DNA of 64,000 nt from Pseudomonadales bacterium (GCA_024234325.1 JACKOJ010000002.1:248001-312000); one strand, 5' to 3'. Shown: positions 17,308 to 26,062, counted from the stretch's first letter. The notes: generated by a model from the sequence alone, not told the origin. Numbers and translations: made by a program.

Positions 17308-18003
17308 CTACATTTCCCGGACACGGGAACAGCGGCGACAGCGGTAGACATGGTCGGTGCCGGTCAACACCATGATCTGCGGTGGCCAGGTGCACTTGCA
17401 CAGCAGATAGCCCATGCGCTGCGCCATCTCCACCTCGGCCAGACGTTCGCGGAGGCTGCGCCCGGCAGGCCCCTCCGCGCTCTCGTCCTCATCGGAAACG
17501 GCGGGACGGGGCACCAGTTTGACCGCAGCGCTGCTGCGGGGCGCAACGGATGCCACGGGAGCAACGAGCGGAGTGACTGCGGCTTCGACAGATACTTGTG
17601 GCTGCATGGCTTCGGCTGGTGCCGGTGGCACACGTGCTTCCTGCACCTCTGCCTGCACCTCTGCCTGCACCTCTGCCTGCAACTCGTCCGCCACTTCCGG
17701 AACGGTCGGCTGCGCGGAACTCTGCTCTGCCTCACGGGCCAGGGAGAATTCCCCCGACACAAACTCCGACACAGCTCCGGGCATGAGCTCTGTCCCTGGC
17801 CCGGCATCCAATTCAACAGTTTGGGCACGAACCTTCGCACTGGCCGGACGCCTGTCCGAGGACAGTTCAATTTCCTCGAAATTCACCTTGCCGTCACCGC
17901 CCTGCTGCCCCAGGGACTTCAGCGAGTCGGTCACCTGGGCGGGCATAGGATCGTCGTCCCAGTTGCACTCCTCCAGAAAGGCCTGTAACTCATTGAGGTT
18001 CAT
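17308..18003 (-). CDS. Unrecognised acidic protein with a C-terminal CxC...CxxC motif
   Basis: I do not recognise this 231-residue protein. The N-terminal 60 residues are acidic with few hydrophobic stretches (MNLNELQAFLEECNWDDD...). The middle is low-complexity Ala/Glu/Pro/Val and includes a QAEV repeat at about 108-121 encoded by a 12-base tandem repeat. The last 50 residues look folded: a helix (RSLRERLAEVEMAQRMG) then C202, C204, C222, C225, a plausible zinc- or iron-binding ribbon. No signal peptide or membrane segment is seen. Its ATG overlaps the stop of the Wzz/kinase-like gene by four bases (ATGA), strongly suggesting the two products act together. Confidence 0.75.
   Translation of the reverse strand: MNLNELQAFLEECNWDDDPMPAQVTDSLKSLGQQGGDGKVNFEEIELSSDRRPASAKVRAQTVELDAGPGTELMPGAVSEFVSGEFSLAREAEQSSAQPTVPEVADELQAEVQAEVQAEVQEARVPPAPAEAMQPQVSVEAAVTPLVAPVASVAPRSSAAVKLVPRPAVSDEDESAEGPAGRSLRERLAEVEMAQRMGYLLCKCTWPPQIMVLTGTDHVYRCRRCSRVREM
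17641..17681 (+). repeat. 12-base tandem repeat inside the Cys4 protein gene
   Basis: Three perfect consecutive copies of CTGCACCTCTGC (17641-17676) followed by CTGCA. On the minus strand this reads as repeated Gln-Ala-Glu-Val. As the unit is a multiple of three, slippage would change protein length without shifting frame. Confidence 0.95.
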
Positions 18004-19595
18004 AAGCCAAAGCTCGTGCGGATATCAGGATCCAGATCGTAGGGCGTGGCACGGTTCAACACCACCCGTACCGGCGGTATTCCCTCGCCCTGCAGTCGCG
18101 ACAGCTCCACGTAGGCTTCTTCCGGTCGCGTCACACTTGCCTGCACTACGTAGAGGATGTCACTGCTGTGGCGCGCCACCACCAGCGTATCGCTGACCTC
18201 GGTCAGAGACGGGGCATCGATAATCACCGTGTCGAAACGGCGCTCCAGCATCTCGATGATGCGACGGAAGCGAGCGCTGGACAGCAGCTCTTTCGGATTC
18301 GGCGGCAACACCCCGGCGGGAATGACGTACAGCCCCTTGCCCGGAATTGCGTGCACACAGTCGCGCATCTGCGCTGCACCGGCGATCAGGTGCGACAGAC
18401 CCGCAGCACCTGCAGACAAGCCTACATAGCTTTGACTACGACGCATATCGGCGTTGATGAGCAGCACCTTCTCCGTTTTCGCCATGGCAAAGGCCAGGTT
18501 CATCGCGATGGAGGTTTTGCCCTCACCCTCACTGCCGGAGGTAATCAGCACTACGCGGCCACGGGGAAACTGCTCCAGGGGGTCATGAGCGGGACGCTGC
18601 ATCTGCAGACGTGCACGCAGCACACCGATGCTGTCTGCGTACTCCCGATCTGTCATGAACTGTGCGGGCTCGGCAAGGTTCAGCGCGGGCACCACTCCAA
18701 TGCAGCGCTTGCCGAGTCGATCCTCAACATCCTGCTTGAAGTCCAGGGAATCACGACGCTGAAAACGGAAGGCGACGAAGAACGCGGGGACGGCCACGGC
18801 ACCGAGGTAGCCCAGCAGAATCCACCAGGGCTCCATCTGCTGCACCGGGGCTCTGGGCACGTCTGCGGAATCCAGAATGCGCACGGCGACGAGCCCGCTC
18901 AGAGAATCGTCGTAGGTTTTCACCAGTTGCCGGATGAGGCTGGTTTCCAGCACCGGGTCCAGCACATTGACGGACTGCTCTGCCATCGCCTGCAACTGCG
19001 CTACCCGTCTGCCCGCGCCGGGCTGGGACAGCGGCGGCAACAGATCGTCCAGCGTGGCATCGTCCAGCTCATCGACAGGCTGGCCCCCGCTCTCCTGCGT
19101 CACATCGGCAGGCCGGATCTTCACATTGTCGAGCTTGGCAATCAGTTGTTCCGCCGCGCGCTGAATCTGCTCCAGTTGCGCGCTCTCCGTGTAGCTCACG
19201 TAGGCCTGCGCAACGGCATTGGCGCCCTGCTGGGCACTCTGGGGATCCTGCGCGAAATAGCGCACGGACAGCAGATAGGTCTGGGGCACCACGTCCACCT
19301 GCAGGTGCTCGCGGTAGGGGCCGGCAACGCTGGCAGAGGAGGCAATCTCGCGCTGGGTATTCATCAGCACAATCACTTCGGTGGCAACCGGGTTGATGCT
19401 GGTCTGCACCGCACCGCCCTGCACTTCCACCAGAGCCCGTGACTCAAACACCGGCGGCTGAAAGAGACCAAACAGCGCGATCACCATGGCGACCGGCAGC
19501 CCTCCCAGCATAATGAGCCGCGAACGCGCACGCAGGGGCCACCACCAGCGGGGCCTCTGTTCGGCACGGCGAAACTGACTTTGACTGTCACTCAC
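18000..19595 (-). CDS. Wzz-type chain-length/CpsD-like ATPase fusion without a tyrosine tail
   Basis: Bitopic membrane protein related to polysaccharide co-polymerase/tyrosine kinases (Wzc, CapB). Of 531 residues, helix one lies at about 27-46, then a Wzz-like periplasmic part, helix two at about 257-277, and a cytoplasmic P-loop ATPase. Walker A GSEGEGKTS is at 354-362, Walker A' VLLINADMRR at 377-386 (Asn where BY-kinases usually have Asp) and Walker B VIIDAP at 457-462. The C-terminus (PYDLDPDIRTSFGL) lacks the tyrosine cluster that BY-kinases autophosphorylate. It starts at GTG 19595 with a GGAG site. No polysaccharide genes surround it; only the coupled Cys4 gene follows. Confidence 0.85.
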   Translation of the reverse strand: MSDSQSQFRRAEQRPRWWWPLRARSRLIMLGGLPVAMVIALFGLFQPPVFESRALVEVQGGAVQTSINPVATEVIVLMNTQREIASSASVAGPYREHLQVDVVPQTYLLSVRYFAQDPQSAQQGANAVAQAYVSYTESAQLEQIQRAAEQLIAKLDNVKIRPADVTQESGGQPVDELDDATLDDLLPPLSQPGAGRRVAQLQAMAEQSVNVLDPVLETSLIRQLVKTYDDSLSGLVAVRILDSADVPRAPVQQMEPWWILLGYLGAVAVPAFFVAFRFQRRDSLDFKQDVEDRLGKRCIGVVPALNLAEPAQFMTDREYADSIGVLRARLQMQRPAHDPLEQFPRGRVVLITSGSEGEGKTSIAMNLAFAMAKTEKVLLINADMRRSQSYVGLSAGAAGLSHLIAGAAQMRDCVHAIPGKGLYVIPAGVLPPNPKELLSSARFRRIIEMLERRFDTVIIDAPSLTEVSDTLVVARHSSDILYVVQASVTRPEEAYVELSRLQGEGIPPVRVVLNRATPYDLDPDIRTSFGL

Positions 19596-19737
19596 GGGAA
19601 GAGCGCTCCGGATGAATAAACTACGAATCCCACCTTTGGTTCAATCGCGGCCCCCGATTATACAGCAGCCGTCAAACCTCGAACCTCCTCAATCGCCGTC
19701 ACAGCAGGTGAATGAACCCGGCTCCCGTGGCGAGTTC

Positions 19738-19767
19738 TTGTGGCGACTGGTTTGTTCATGATATATC
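19738..19767 (+). promoter_or_regulatory. Possible selU promoter
   Basis: TTGTGG at 19738-19743 and TATATC at 19762-19767 are 18 bases apart, about 50 bases before the chosen selU start. The match is modest. It lies in a 223-base gap between the divergent Wzz-like gene and selU, which otherwise shows nothing I can name. Confidence 0.35.
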
Positions 19768-19818
19768 GACCGCTTTTCGCGAGTCTTGAATGATTTGACG
19801 ACCGCAGGAGCTGAAATT

Positions 19819-20913
19819 ATGCCGGACGATCACAGCGCTCTCTATGAACGCCTGCTGAGGGACCAGATTCCTCTGCTGGACGTCCGCGCTCCCGTCGAAT
19901 TCCATAAGGGCGCCTTTCCCTGCGCGCACAATATTCCCCTGCTCAATGACGAGGAGCGTACCGCCATCGGCACGCGCTACAAGCAGGCCGGGCAGGATGC
20001 CGCCATTGCGCTCGGGCACCAGCTCGTCTCCGGCAGCATCAAGGACACGCGTGTGCAGGCCTGGAAGCAGTGGTTACAGGCGCGTCCGGATGCCTGGCTG
20101 TACTGTTTTCGCGGCGGGCTGCGCTCGCAGATCGTGCAGGGCTGGCTGCAGGAGGCCGGTGTGGAATGCCCCCGCGTGCCGGGTGGCTACAAGGCATTGC
20201 GCCAGTTCATGATCGACACAATGGAGGACGCTGCAACCCGCTACGACATGATTGTGGTCGCAGGCCCCACCGGGTCCGGCAAGACTCATCTGATCAACGC
20301 CCTGCCCCTGGCCCTGGATCTGGAAGGGCTGGCCCGCCACCGCGGTTCAGCCTTCGGCACCATGATCGCGGCACAGCCGACGCAGATCGACTTCGAGAAC
20401 GCGCTTGCTAGCGCGTTGCTGCAACGTCGCCAGCAGGGGGGCAAGCGCCTGTTTGTGGAAGATGAAAACCGCGCCATCGGCTCGCTCTCCATCCCCTTGA
20501 ACTTTCACGCCCGGATGAAGCAGTCGCCGATTGCCCTCATCGAGGAAACCCTGGAGACACGGGCCAATACCATTCTCAAGGACTATATCGAGGATAATCT
20601 GCATCAGTTCGAGCTTGCCGAGCCGGAAAGCGCCTTTGAGCGCTTCTCCCGCTATCTGACGGATGCCCTGGCCAAGATTCAGCGACGCCTGGGCGGCGAA
20701 CGCTACGCCGAAGTGCTCACGCTGATGCAGCAGGCGCTCCGGGAGCAGGCGGACAACGGTAGCACCGAGGCGCACCGGCAGTGGATCTCGCGTCTGCTGT
20801 CAGACTATTACGACCCCATGTACGCCTATCAGCTCGCACGACGCCTGGAACGGGTGGTGTTCAGAGGTGACGCCGAGGCATTTCTCGCCTGGGCGCAGGA
20901 TCAGTCCCGGTAA
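19819..20913 (+). CDS. selU: tRNA 2-selenouridine synthase (MnmH/SelU)
   Basis: Replaces sulfur by selenium in 2-thiouridine at the wobble position of certain tRNAs, via a geranylated intermediate, using selenophosphate. The 364-residue protein has an N-terminal rhodanese domain with active-site Cys96 in YCFRGG and a C-terminal P-loop domain, GPTGSGKT at 149-156, plus LEGLARHRGSAFG and EDENRAIG. The C-terminal YYDPMYAYQ is also conserved. I chose ATG 19819 because AGGAG lies eight bases upstream and the length before DVRAP matches E. coli; an ATG at 19786 is possible. The usual partner selD is not in the window. Confidence 0.93.
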   Translation: MPDDHSALYERLLRDQIPLLDVRAPVEFHKGAFPCAHNIPLLNDEERTAIGTRYKQAGQDAAIALGHQLVSGSIKDTRVQAWKQWLQARPDAWLYCFRGGLRSQIVQGWLQEAGVECPRVPGGYKALRQFMIDTMEDAATRYDMIVVAGPTGSGKTHLINALPLALDLEGLARHRGSAFGTMIAAQPTQIDFENALASALLQRRQQGGKRLFVEDENRAIGSLSIPLNFHARMKQSPIALIEETLETRANTILKDYIEDNLHQFELAEPESAFERFSRYLTDALAKIQRRLGGERYAEVLTLMQQALREQADNGSTEAHRQWISRLLSDYYDPMYAYQLARRLERVVFRGDAEAFLAWAQDQSR

Positions 20914-20918
20914 GCATT

Positions 20919-21467
20919 TTAGGTGCCCGCCACCGCGTAAATTCCCGGCGCATTGCGCAGGTAGCCCTTGTAGTCCATGCCATAGCCGAACAGATAGCGG
21001 TCCGGCGCCTCCAGCCCGGTAAAATCGGCACGGGGCAGATCGGGGTGGCGACGGTCATGGCGCTTGTCCACCAGCACGGCGGTGAGCACCGAGGCGGCCT
21101 GCTGCGCGAGGCAGTATTCGCGAATCTTCACCAGAGTGTCGCCCTCGTCCAGAATATCGTCCAGCAGGAGCACCACACGGCCCGCCAGCGCGGTGGACGG
21201 GCGCGCCTTCCACTGCAGATCGGCCCCCGACAGCTTCTCCCGGTAGCGAGTCGCATGCAGGTAGTCCACCTGCAGCGGAAACCCCAGTTGCGGCAGCAGC
21301 TCACCGGCAAACACGAGTGCTCCGTTCATCACACACAGCAGCACCGGATTGCTGCCTGCCAGACGCGCTGTGATCTGCCCTGCCAGCGCCGTCACGGCCT
21401 GCTGCACCCGCTGATGCTCGTATAGACAGTCCGCCTCGTCCATCACCCGACGAATTTCCTCAATCAT
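20919..21467 (-). CDS. hpt: Hypoxanthine-guanine phosphoribosyltransferase
   Basis: Salvages hypoxanthine and guanine to IMP and GMP with PRPP. The 182-residue protein contains the PRPP-binding signature VVLLLDDILDEGDTL at 98-112 and a MNGALVFAGEL substrate/flap region near 48-58. The DRYLFGYGMDYKGYLRNAPGIY segment near the C-terminus provides the purine-contact region of the HGPRT family. The ATG overlaps the nagZ stop by four bases, so translation is coupled. The hpt-nagZ-lexA-topA neighbourhood parallels Pseudomonas. Convergent with selU, with only five bases between stops. Confidence 0.92.
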   Translation of the reverse strand: MIEEIRRVMDEADCLYEHQRVQQAVTALAGQITARLAGSNPVLLCVMNGALVFAGELLPQLGFPLQVDYLHATRYREKLSGADLQWKARPSTALAGRVVLLLDDILDEGDTLVKIREYCLAQQAASVLTAVLVDKRHDRRHPDLPRADFTGLEAPDRYLFGYGMDYKGYLRNAPGIYAVAGT

Positions 21468-22522
21468 GTCGCGGCCTCCATCAGCGCGTCGATGCGCGCC
21501 CGCGCCTGCTGCCAGTCGTCGCTGCCCAGCAGGTCCTCGCGATTCCAGGAGCGTGCCCTGCGCATGCGCAGCAGGCGCGAATTCCCCGGGTGGGCAGTTG
21601 CCTCCAGGTGAGCCTTCGCCTCCAGGGCCATGGCCCTGTCATTACACACCAGCACCATGTCGCAGCCAGCCTTGAGCGCGGCGTCCACGCGCTCACGAAT
21701 GCCCCCCGCTGCTGCGGCACCGGCCATCACCAGATCGTCGCTGAAAATCACGCCGTCAAAGCCCAGCTCCTGGCGCAGAATCGTCTGCAGCCAGAAGGGT
21801 GAGAAGCCGGCGCAGTGCGGGTCCACGGCCTGGTACAGCACATGGGCAGGCATGATGCCATCGAGCAGATCCCGGCAGGCGACAAAAGGTGCCAGGTCGA
21901 AGGCCCGAATCTGCTCCAGTGGCCGGTCATCCACCGGCAGCGCCAGATGGCTGTCAGCCTGCACACTGCCATGCCCTGGGAAATGCTTGCCGGTGGTGGC
22001 CATGCCCGCTTCGTGCATGCCACGCATGAAGGCGCGGGCCAGCTCCGCCACCTGCTCCGGCGTGCTGCCAAAGGCACGGTCGCCTATGACCTCGCTGAGC
22101 CCCGTATCCAGATCGAGCACCGGGGCAAAGCTGAAATCGAAGCCGGCACTGAGCATCTCGGCAGCCATCAGCCAACCCGCCTGCTCCGACAGGGTAGCGG
22201 CAGCTACACGGTCGCTGTGCCACAGTTGCGCCAGCCGCGCCATGGGCGGCAGCCGGGTGTAGCCGCTGCGCAGGCGCTGCACACGCCCGCCCTCCTGATC
22301 CACCGCAATCAGAATGTCCGGCCTGCAGGCGCGAATGTCGGCATTGAGCGCCTGCACCTGCTCCGGGTCCACGTAGTTACGGGCGAAGAGTATGACGCCC
22401 CCGACCACTGGAGAGCGCAGCAGTTCGCGCTCCTCATCGGTCAACGCGGTGCCGGCAAGGTCGAGCATGAGCACGCCCGGGGGGAGGGTTGTGCTGGAAG
22501 AATCGGGATTGGCTTGGGTCAT
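21464..22522 (-). CDS. nagZ: Beta-N-acetylglucosaminidase NagZ
   Basis: Cytoplasmic family 3 glycoside hydrolase that removes GlcNAc from GlcNAc-anhydromuropeptides during peptidoglycan recycling, producing the signals sensed by AmpR-type regulators. The 352-residue protein has the diagnostic KHFPGHG (179-185), the Asp-His dyad in ADSH (D190, H192) that serves as acid/base, and the nucleophile region FSDDLVM near 260-266. DQEGGRVQRL at 75-84 is also typical. Single TIM-barrel domain, no signal peptide. Divergent from lexA, with 138 bases between starts. Confidence 0.96.
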   Translation of the reverse strand: MTQANPDSSSTTLPPGVLMLDLAGTALTDEERELLRSPVVGGVILFARNYVDPEQVQALNADIRACRPDILIAVDQEGGRVQRLRSGYTRLPPMARLAQLWHSDRVAAATLSEQAGWLMAAEMLSAGFDFSFAPVLDLDTGLSEVIGDRAFGSTPEQVAELARAFMRGMHEAGMATTGKHFPGHGSVQADSHLALPVDDRPLEQIRAFDLAPFVACRDLLDGIMPAHVLYQAVDPHCAGFSPFWLQTILRQELGFDGVIFSDDLVMAGAAAAGGIRERVDAALKAGCDMVLVCNDRAMALEAKAHLEATAHPGNSRLLRMRRARSWNREDLLGSDDWQQARARIDALMEAAT

Positions 22523-22597
22523 CTGGGGCCTGTGTGGGTTGAGGACGGCGGGATGCGGCGGATTATCCCAAATCCGGCAAAAGCGAGTAAAGAGCGC

Positions 22598-22630
22598 TTG
22601 TTATTCGCGAATTGCTGTATATACTTACAG
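22598..22630 (+). promoter_or_regulatory. lexA promoter with SOS box
   Basis: CTGTATATACTTACAG at 22615-22630 matches the classical gammaproteobacterial LexA box (CTGT-N8-ACAG, near-consensus core). It overlaps the probable -10 TATACT (22620-22625), which sits 16 bases after TTGTTA (22598-22603). LexA binding would block RNA polymerase, giving normal autoregulation. The box is 30 bases upstream of the lexA ATG. The divergent nagZ start is about 90 bases away on the other side, so an effect on nagZ is possible but not shown. Confidence 0.92.
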
Positions 22631-22660
22631 TCTCATTCTTTCTCCGAAGGCGGTGATGAC

Positions 22661-23269
22661 ATGCAGAATCTCACACCTCGTCAGGCTGAAATTCTGGCCT
22701 ACATCAAGGACTACCAGCAGGAAACGGGCTTTCCCCCCACCCGCTCCGAAATTGCCAAGAAAATGGGCTTCAAGTCCCCCAACGCGGCGGAAGAGCATCT
22801 GCGTGCCCTGGAGCGCAAACAGGCAATCGAAATGGTGCCCGGCGCCTCACGTGGCATCCGTCTGCCCACCCCGGAGCACACCGGCCTGCCCATCGTCGGG
22901 CAGGTGGCCGCCGGCAGCCCCATTCTGGCGGTGGAAAGCATCGACGACTACTGCGACATTCCCCCCGCCTTCTTCCGCCCCCGTGCAGACTATCTGCTGA
23001 CCGTGAAGGGCAACAGCATGATCAAGATCGGCATTCACGACGGTGACCTGCTGGCGGTACACAAGACCGCAACGGCAGACGACGGCGACATCGTGGTAGC
23101 CCGTATCGATGAGGATGTGACGGTCAAACGCCTGTTAAGAGGCAACAATAAGTATGAGCTGCAACTTATTGCTGAGAATGATGATTTTGAACCCATCAAG
23201 GTAGATTTACGGCACCAGTCCTTCAATATCGAAGGCATCAGCGTGGGCGTCATCCGCAGAGGAATCTGA
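22661..23269 (+). CDS. lexA: LexA repressor
   Basis: SOS-response repressor that self-cleaves when stimulated by RecA filaments. The 202-residue protein has an N-terminal winged helix (1-70) with the recognition region SPNAAEEHLRAL, a cleavage site Ala84-Gly85 in QVAAGSP, and the catalytic dyad Ser119 (KGNSM) and Lys156 (VKR), all at the E. coli positions. ATG 22661 follows GAAGG; a long upstream in-frame extension through nagZ is spurious. No sulA-type gene follows, unlike some Pseudomonas; lexA is alone and ends at a terminator. Confidence 0.98.
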   Translation: MQNLTPRQAEILAYIKDYQQETGFPPTRSEIAKKMGFKSPNAAEEHLRALERKQAIEMVPGASRGIRLPTPEHTGLPIVGQVAAGSPILAVESIDDYCDIPPAFFRPRADYLLTVKGNSMIKIGIHDGDLLAVHKTATADDGDIVVARIDEDVTVKRLLRGNNKYELQLIAENDDFEPIKVDLRHQSFNIEGISVGVIRRGI

Positions 23270-23292
23270 GGCTAAAGCGAACACTGTGCCCC

Positions 23293-23323
23293 AAAAAAAA
23301 GGCCGCTTGAAGCGGCCTTTTTT
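23293..23323 (+). terminator. Bidirectional terminator between lexA and topA
   Basis: GGCCGC (23301-23306), loop TTGAA, GCGGCC (23312-23317), preceded by eight A and followed by six T. It can terminate both convergent genes, and the T-run abuts the topA stop codon. Confidence 0.93.
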
Positions 23324-25947
23324 CATTTCTCGACGACCCAGCGCCCATTCTTGTAGAACGCTTTCCAGCCCGTCGGCTTGCCCTTCTCTTCCGTCAGCAC
23401 GTACTGTTCCGCCGTCTTGCGACTGTAGCGCACGACCGTCGGATTGCCCTTGTCGTCCTTCACCGGCGCACTGAGCAGGAACTGGTATTTGGGGTCAATC
23501 TCGTCCTTGTGCGGCAGCAGCTCGGACACCAGCGGAGCCCGGGTTTCCCGATTCTTGGGGAATTTGCTGGCAGCCAGGAAGAGGCCCGCCGCCCCGTCGC
23601 GCAGCACGTAGTGATCCTCCACCTTCTCACAGGCGAGTTCGGGCATGGAAACCGGCGGCATCTTGGGCGGTGCCGCCTGGCCATTGCGCAGCAGTTTGCG
23701 CGTGTTCGTGCATTCCTCGTTGGTACAGCCGAAATACTTGCCGAAACGCCCTGTCTTGAGCTGCATGTCGGAACCGCACTTGTCACACTCGATGACCGGC
23801 CCTTCATAACCCCGAATCTTGAAATTGCCGTCTTCGACCACGTAGCCGGAACAATCCGGATTGTTGCCGCAGATGTGCAGCTTGCGCTTGTCGTCGATCA
23901 GGTAGCTGTCCATGCTGGCGTTGCACTTCGGACAGCGCTTGCGTTGACGCAGCAGAGCGTTTTCCGCCTCTTCCGCCTCTTCCGCATCGTCGGTGCTGAT
24001 GGCTTCCTCGCCGGGGGTGAGGTTGATGGTGGACTTGCAGCGCTCCTTCGGCGGCAGGGAGTAGCCGGAACAGCCCAGGAAGACACCCGTGGACGCCGTG
24101 CGAATCTGCATCGGCCGACCACACTTGGGACACGGAATATCGGTGTCTGTCGGCTTGTTCGCGCGCATGCCGGCGTCGCTCTCTTCCCCGGCACGGTTCA
24201 ACTGGTTGCTGAAGTCCTTGTAGAAGGTGTCCAGCAGCTCCTTCCACTTCAGGCGCCCAAGCGCCACGCCGTCGAGATCGTCTTCCATCTTCGCGGTGAA
24301 ATCGTAGTCCATCAGGTCCGAGAAACTCTCGACGAGACGCTCGGTCACGATGTCGCCCATCTTCTGCGCGTAGAAACGACGGTTCTCAACTTTCACGTAA
24401 CCGCGATCCTGAATGGTGGAGATGATTGCCGCATAGGTGGACGGACGCCCGATGCCACGTTTCTCCAGCTCCTTGACCAGGCTTGCCTCGGTGTAACGCG
24501 GGGACGGCTTGGTAAAGTGCTGGGACGGATCCAGCCCTTCCAGCGCCAGGGCCTCGCCCACTTCCACGCTGGGCAGCACCACGTCCTCTTCCTTGCTCGG
24601 CAGCACACGCATATAGCCGTCGAACTTCATGATGCGGCCCTTGGTGCGCAGCTCGAATTCACCGGCGTTCACCGTGATGGCCGTGCTGAGGTACTGCGCC
24701 GGGGGCATCTGGGAAGCAACAAAATGTTGCCAGATCAGGGCGTACAGACGCTCAGCGTCGCGCTCCATGTTCTGCAGGCTGGTCGCCGCCTGATTGACAT
24801 CCGTGGGGCGAATCGCCTCGTGCGCTTCCTGTGCCCCTTCCCTGGCGCTGTAGCGCTGCGGGTTCTCCGGCAGATAGGCCTTGCCGAAATGGGAGCCGAT
24901 GTAGTCGCGGCACATCGTCAGCGCGTCGTCACTCAGATGCGTTGAATCGGTACGCATATAGGTGATGTAGCCCGCTTCGTACAGACGCTGGGCCAGTGTC
25001 ATGGTCTTCTTCACACCGAAGCCCAGGCGGGTGCTGGCAGCCTGCTGCAGGGTCGAGGTAATCAGCGGCGCCTTCGGTTTCGAGGAGGTCGGCTTGTCCT
25101 CACGTTTCGCCACCGTGTAGTCGGCACTTTCCAGTGCTTTCAGGGCAGCGTCGGCCCCGGCCTTGTTCACGGGGCGGAAGTTGTCGCCACGCCACCGGCT
25201 GACCTGGAAGCGCAGGGCGTCTTTGGCCCCCGTCTTCAGGTTGGCGAAGATTTCCCAGTATTCTTCCGGAATGAAGGCGCGAATTTCCTGCTCGCGCTCC
25301 ACGATCAGACGTACGGCTACCGACTGCACGCGACCGGCAGACAGGCCACGCGCCACCTTGGCCCACAGCAGCGGTGACACCATGAAGCCCACCACGCGGT
25401 CGAGGAAACGACGCGCCTGCTGAGCCTGCACGTATTTCATGTCCAGATCGCCGGGGCGAGAGAAGGCTTCGTTGATCGCTTTCTTGGTGATTTCGTTGAA
25501 GACGACGCGCTTGTAGCGGCCTTCATCGCCGCCAATGGATTCCTTGAGGTGCCAGGCGATGGCCTCCCCTTCGCGATCCAAGTCCGTTGCGAGATAGATG
25601 GTGTCGGCTTCCTTCGCCAGCTTGCGCAGGTCGGAAACCACCTTTTCCTTGCCGGGCAGAATTTCGTACTTGGCTTTCCAGCCGTGTTCCGGGTCCACCC
25701 CCATGCGGGCAATCAGTTGTTCCCTGGCCTTGGCCTTTTTGTGTGCAGCCTTTTCTTCGGGGCTGAGTTTGCGGGTAGCAGCGGCCGCCTTGGCGCGCTC
25801 CTTGGTGTCCACGGTCTGTCCGTTTCCGCCCGCGGGCAGGTCGCGAATGTGGCCAACACTCGACTTGACGATGAATTCCTTACCCAGATATTTATTGATG
25901 GTTTTCGCCTTGGCGGGCGACTCAACTATCACCAACGATTTACTCAT
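23323..25947 (-). CDS. topA: DNA topoisomerase I
   Basis: Type IA topoisomerase that relaxes negative supercoils. Of 874 residues, the N-terminal TOPRIM domain includes MSKSLVIVESPAKAKTI and the acidic motif ATDLDREGEAIAWHL near 127-141. The catalytic tyrosine is Tyr330 in YITYMRTDST. The C-terminal part has tetracysteine zinc fingers (CPKCGRPM..., CPKCNASM..., CDKCGSDM...) and a basic tail. I chose the start at MSKSL (25947); eight residues upstream in the same frame do not fit the family. A loop rich in Lys/Ala after residue 35 (about 46-70) is longer than in E. coli, as in Pseudomonas. Confidence 0.97.
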   Translation of the reverse strand: MSKSLVIVESPAKAKTINKYLGKEFIVKSSVGHIRDLPAGGNGQTVDTKERAKAAAATRKLSPEEKAAHKKAKAREQLIARMGVDPEHGWKAKYEILPGKEKVVSDLRKLAKEADTIYLATDLDREGEAIAWHLKESIGGDEGRYKRVVFNEITKKAINEAFSRPGDLDMKYVQAQQARRFLDRVVGFMVSPLLWAKVARGLSAGRVQSVAVRLIVEREQEIRAFIPEEYWEIFANLKTGAKDALRFQVSRWRGDNFRPVNKAGADAALKALESADYTVAKREDKPTSSKPKAPLITSTLQQAASTRLGFGVKKTMTLAQRLYEAGYITYMRTDSTHLSDDALTMCRDYIGSHFGKAYLPENPQRYSAREGAQEAHEAIRPTDVNQAATSLQNMERDAERLYALIWQHFVASQMPPAQYLSTAITVNAGEFELRTKGRIMKFDGYMRVLPSKEEDVVLPSVEVGEALALEGLDPSQHFTKPSPRYTEASLVKELEKRGIGRPSTYAAIISTIQDRGYVKVENRRFYAQKMGDIVTERLVESFSDLMDYDFTAKMEDDLDGVALGRLKWKELLDTFYKDFSNQLNRAGEESDAGMRANKPTDTDIPCPKCGRPMQIRTASTGVFLGCSGYSLPPKERCKSTINLTPGEEAISTDDAEEAEEAENALLRQRKRCPKCNASMDSYLIDDKRKLHICGNNPDCSGYVVEDGNFKIRGYEGPVIECDKCGSDMQLKTGRFGKYFGCTNEECTNTRKLLRNGQAAPPKMPPVSMPELACEKVEDHYVLRDGAAGLFLAASKFPKNRETRAPLVSELLPHKDEIDPKYQFLLSAPVKDDKGNPTVVRYSRKTAEQYVLTEEKGKPTGWKAFYKNGRWVVEK

Positions 25948-26033
25948 TCTTCTGAACTTTTCCTGATTCAAAGCGGGTGGTGATGCCCCTGCGACTGGCC
26001 GTGATCATGTGCCCGGGGCAAAAGAAGCGGACA

Positions 26034-26062
26034 TATATAAGGGCTGTGCGGACACGGGTCAA
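26034..26062 (-). promoter_or_regulatory. topA promoter
   Basis: On the minus strand TTGACC (26062-26057) and TATATA (26039-26034) are separated by 17 bases. Transcription would start near 26027, leaving a leader of about 80 bases before the topA ATG. The alternating TA -10 with a GC-rich upstream would be a reasonable supercoiling-sensitive promoter, but that is inference. Confidence 0.7.

Noticed and set aside
17600..17700. CRISPR-like repeat array
   Set aside because: The 12-base units are contiguous, coding and lack spacers.
21815..22660. A long in-frame N-terminal extension of lexA through nagZ
   Set aside because: LexA has a fixed family length and its own SOS-box promoter lies inside the extension.
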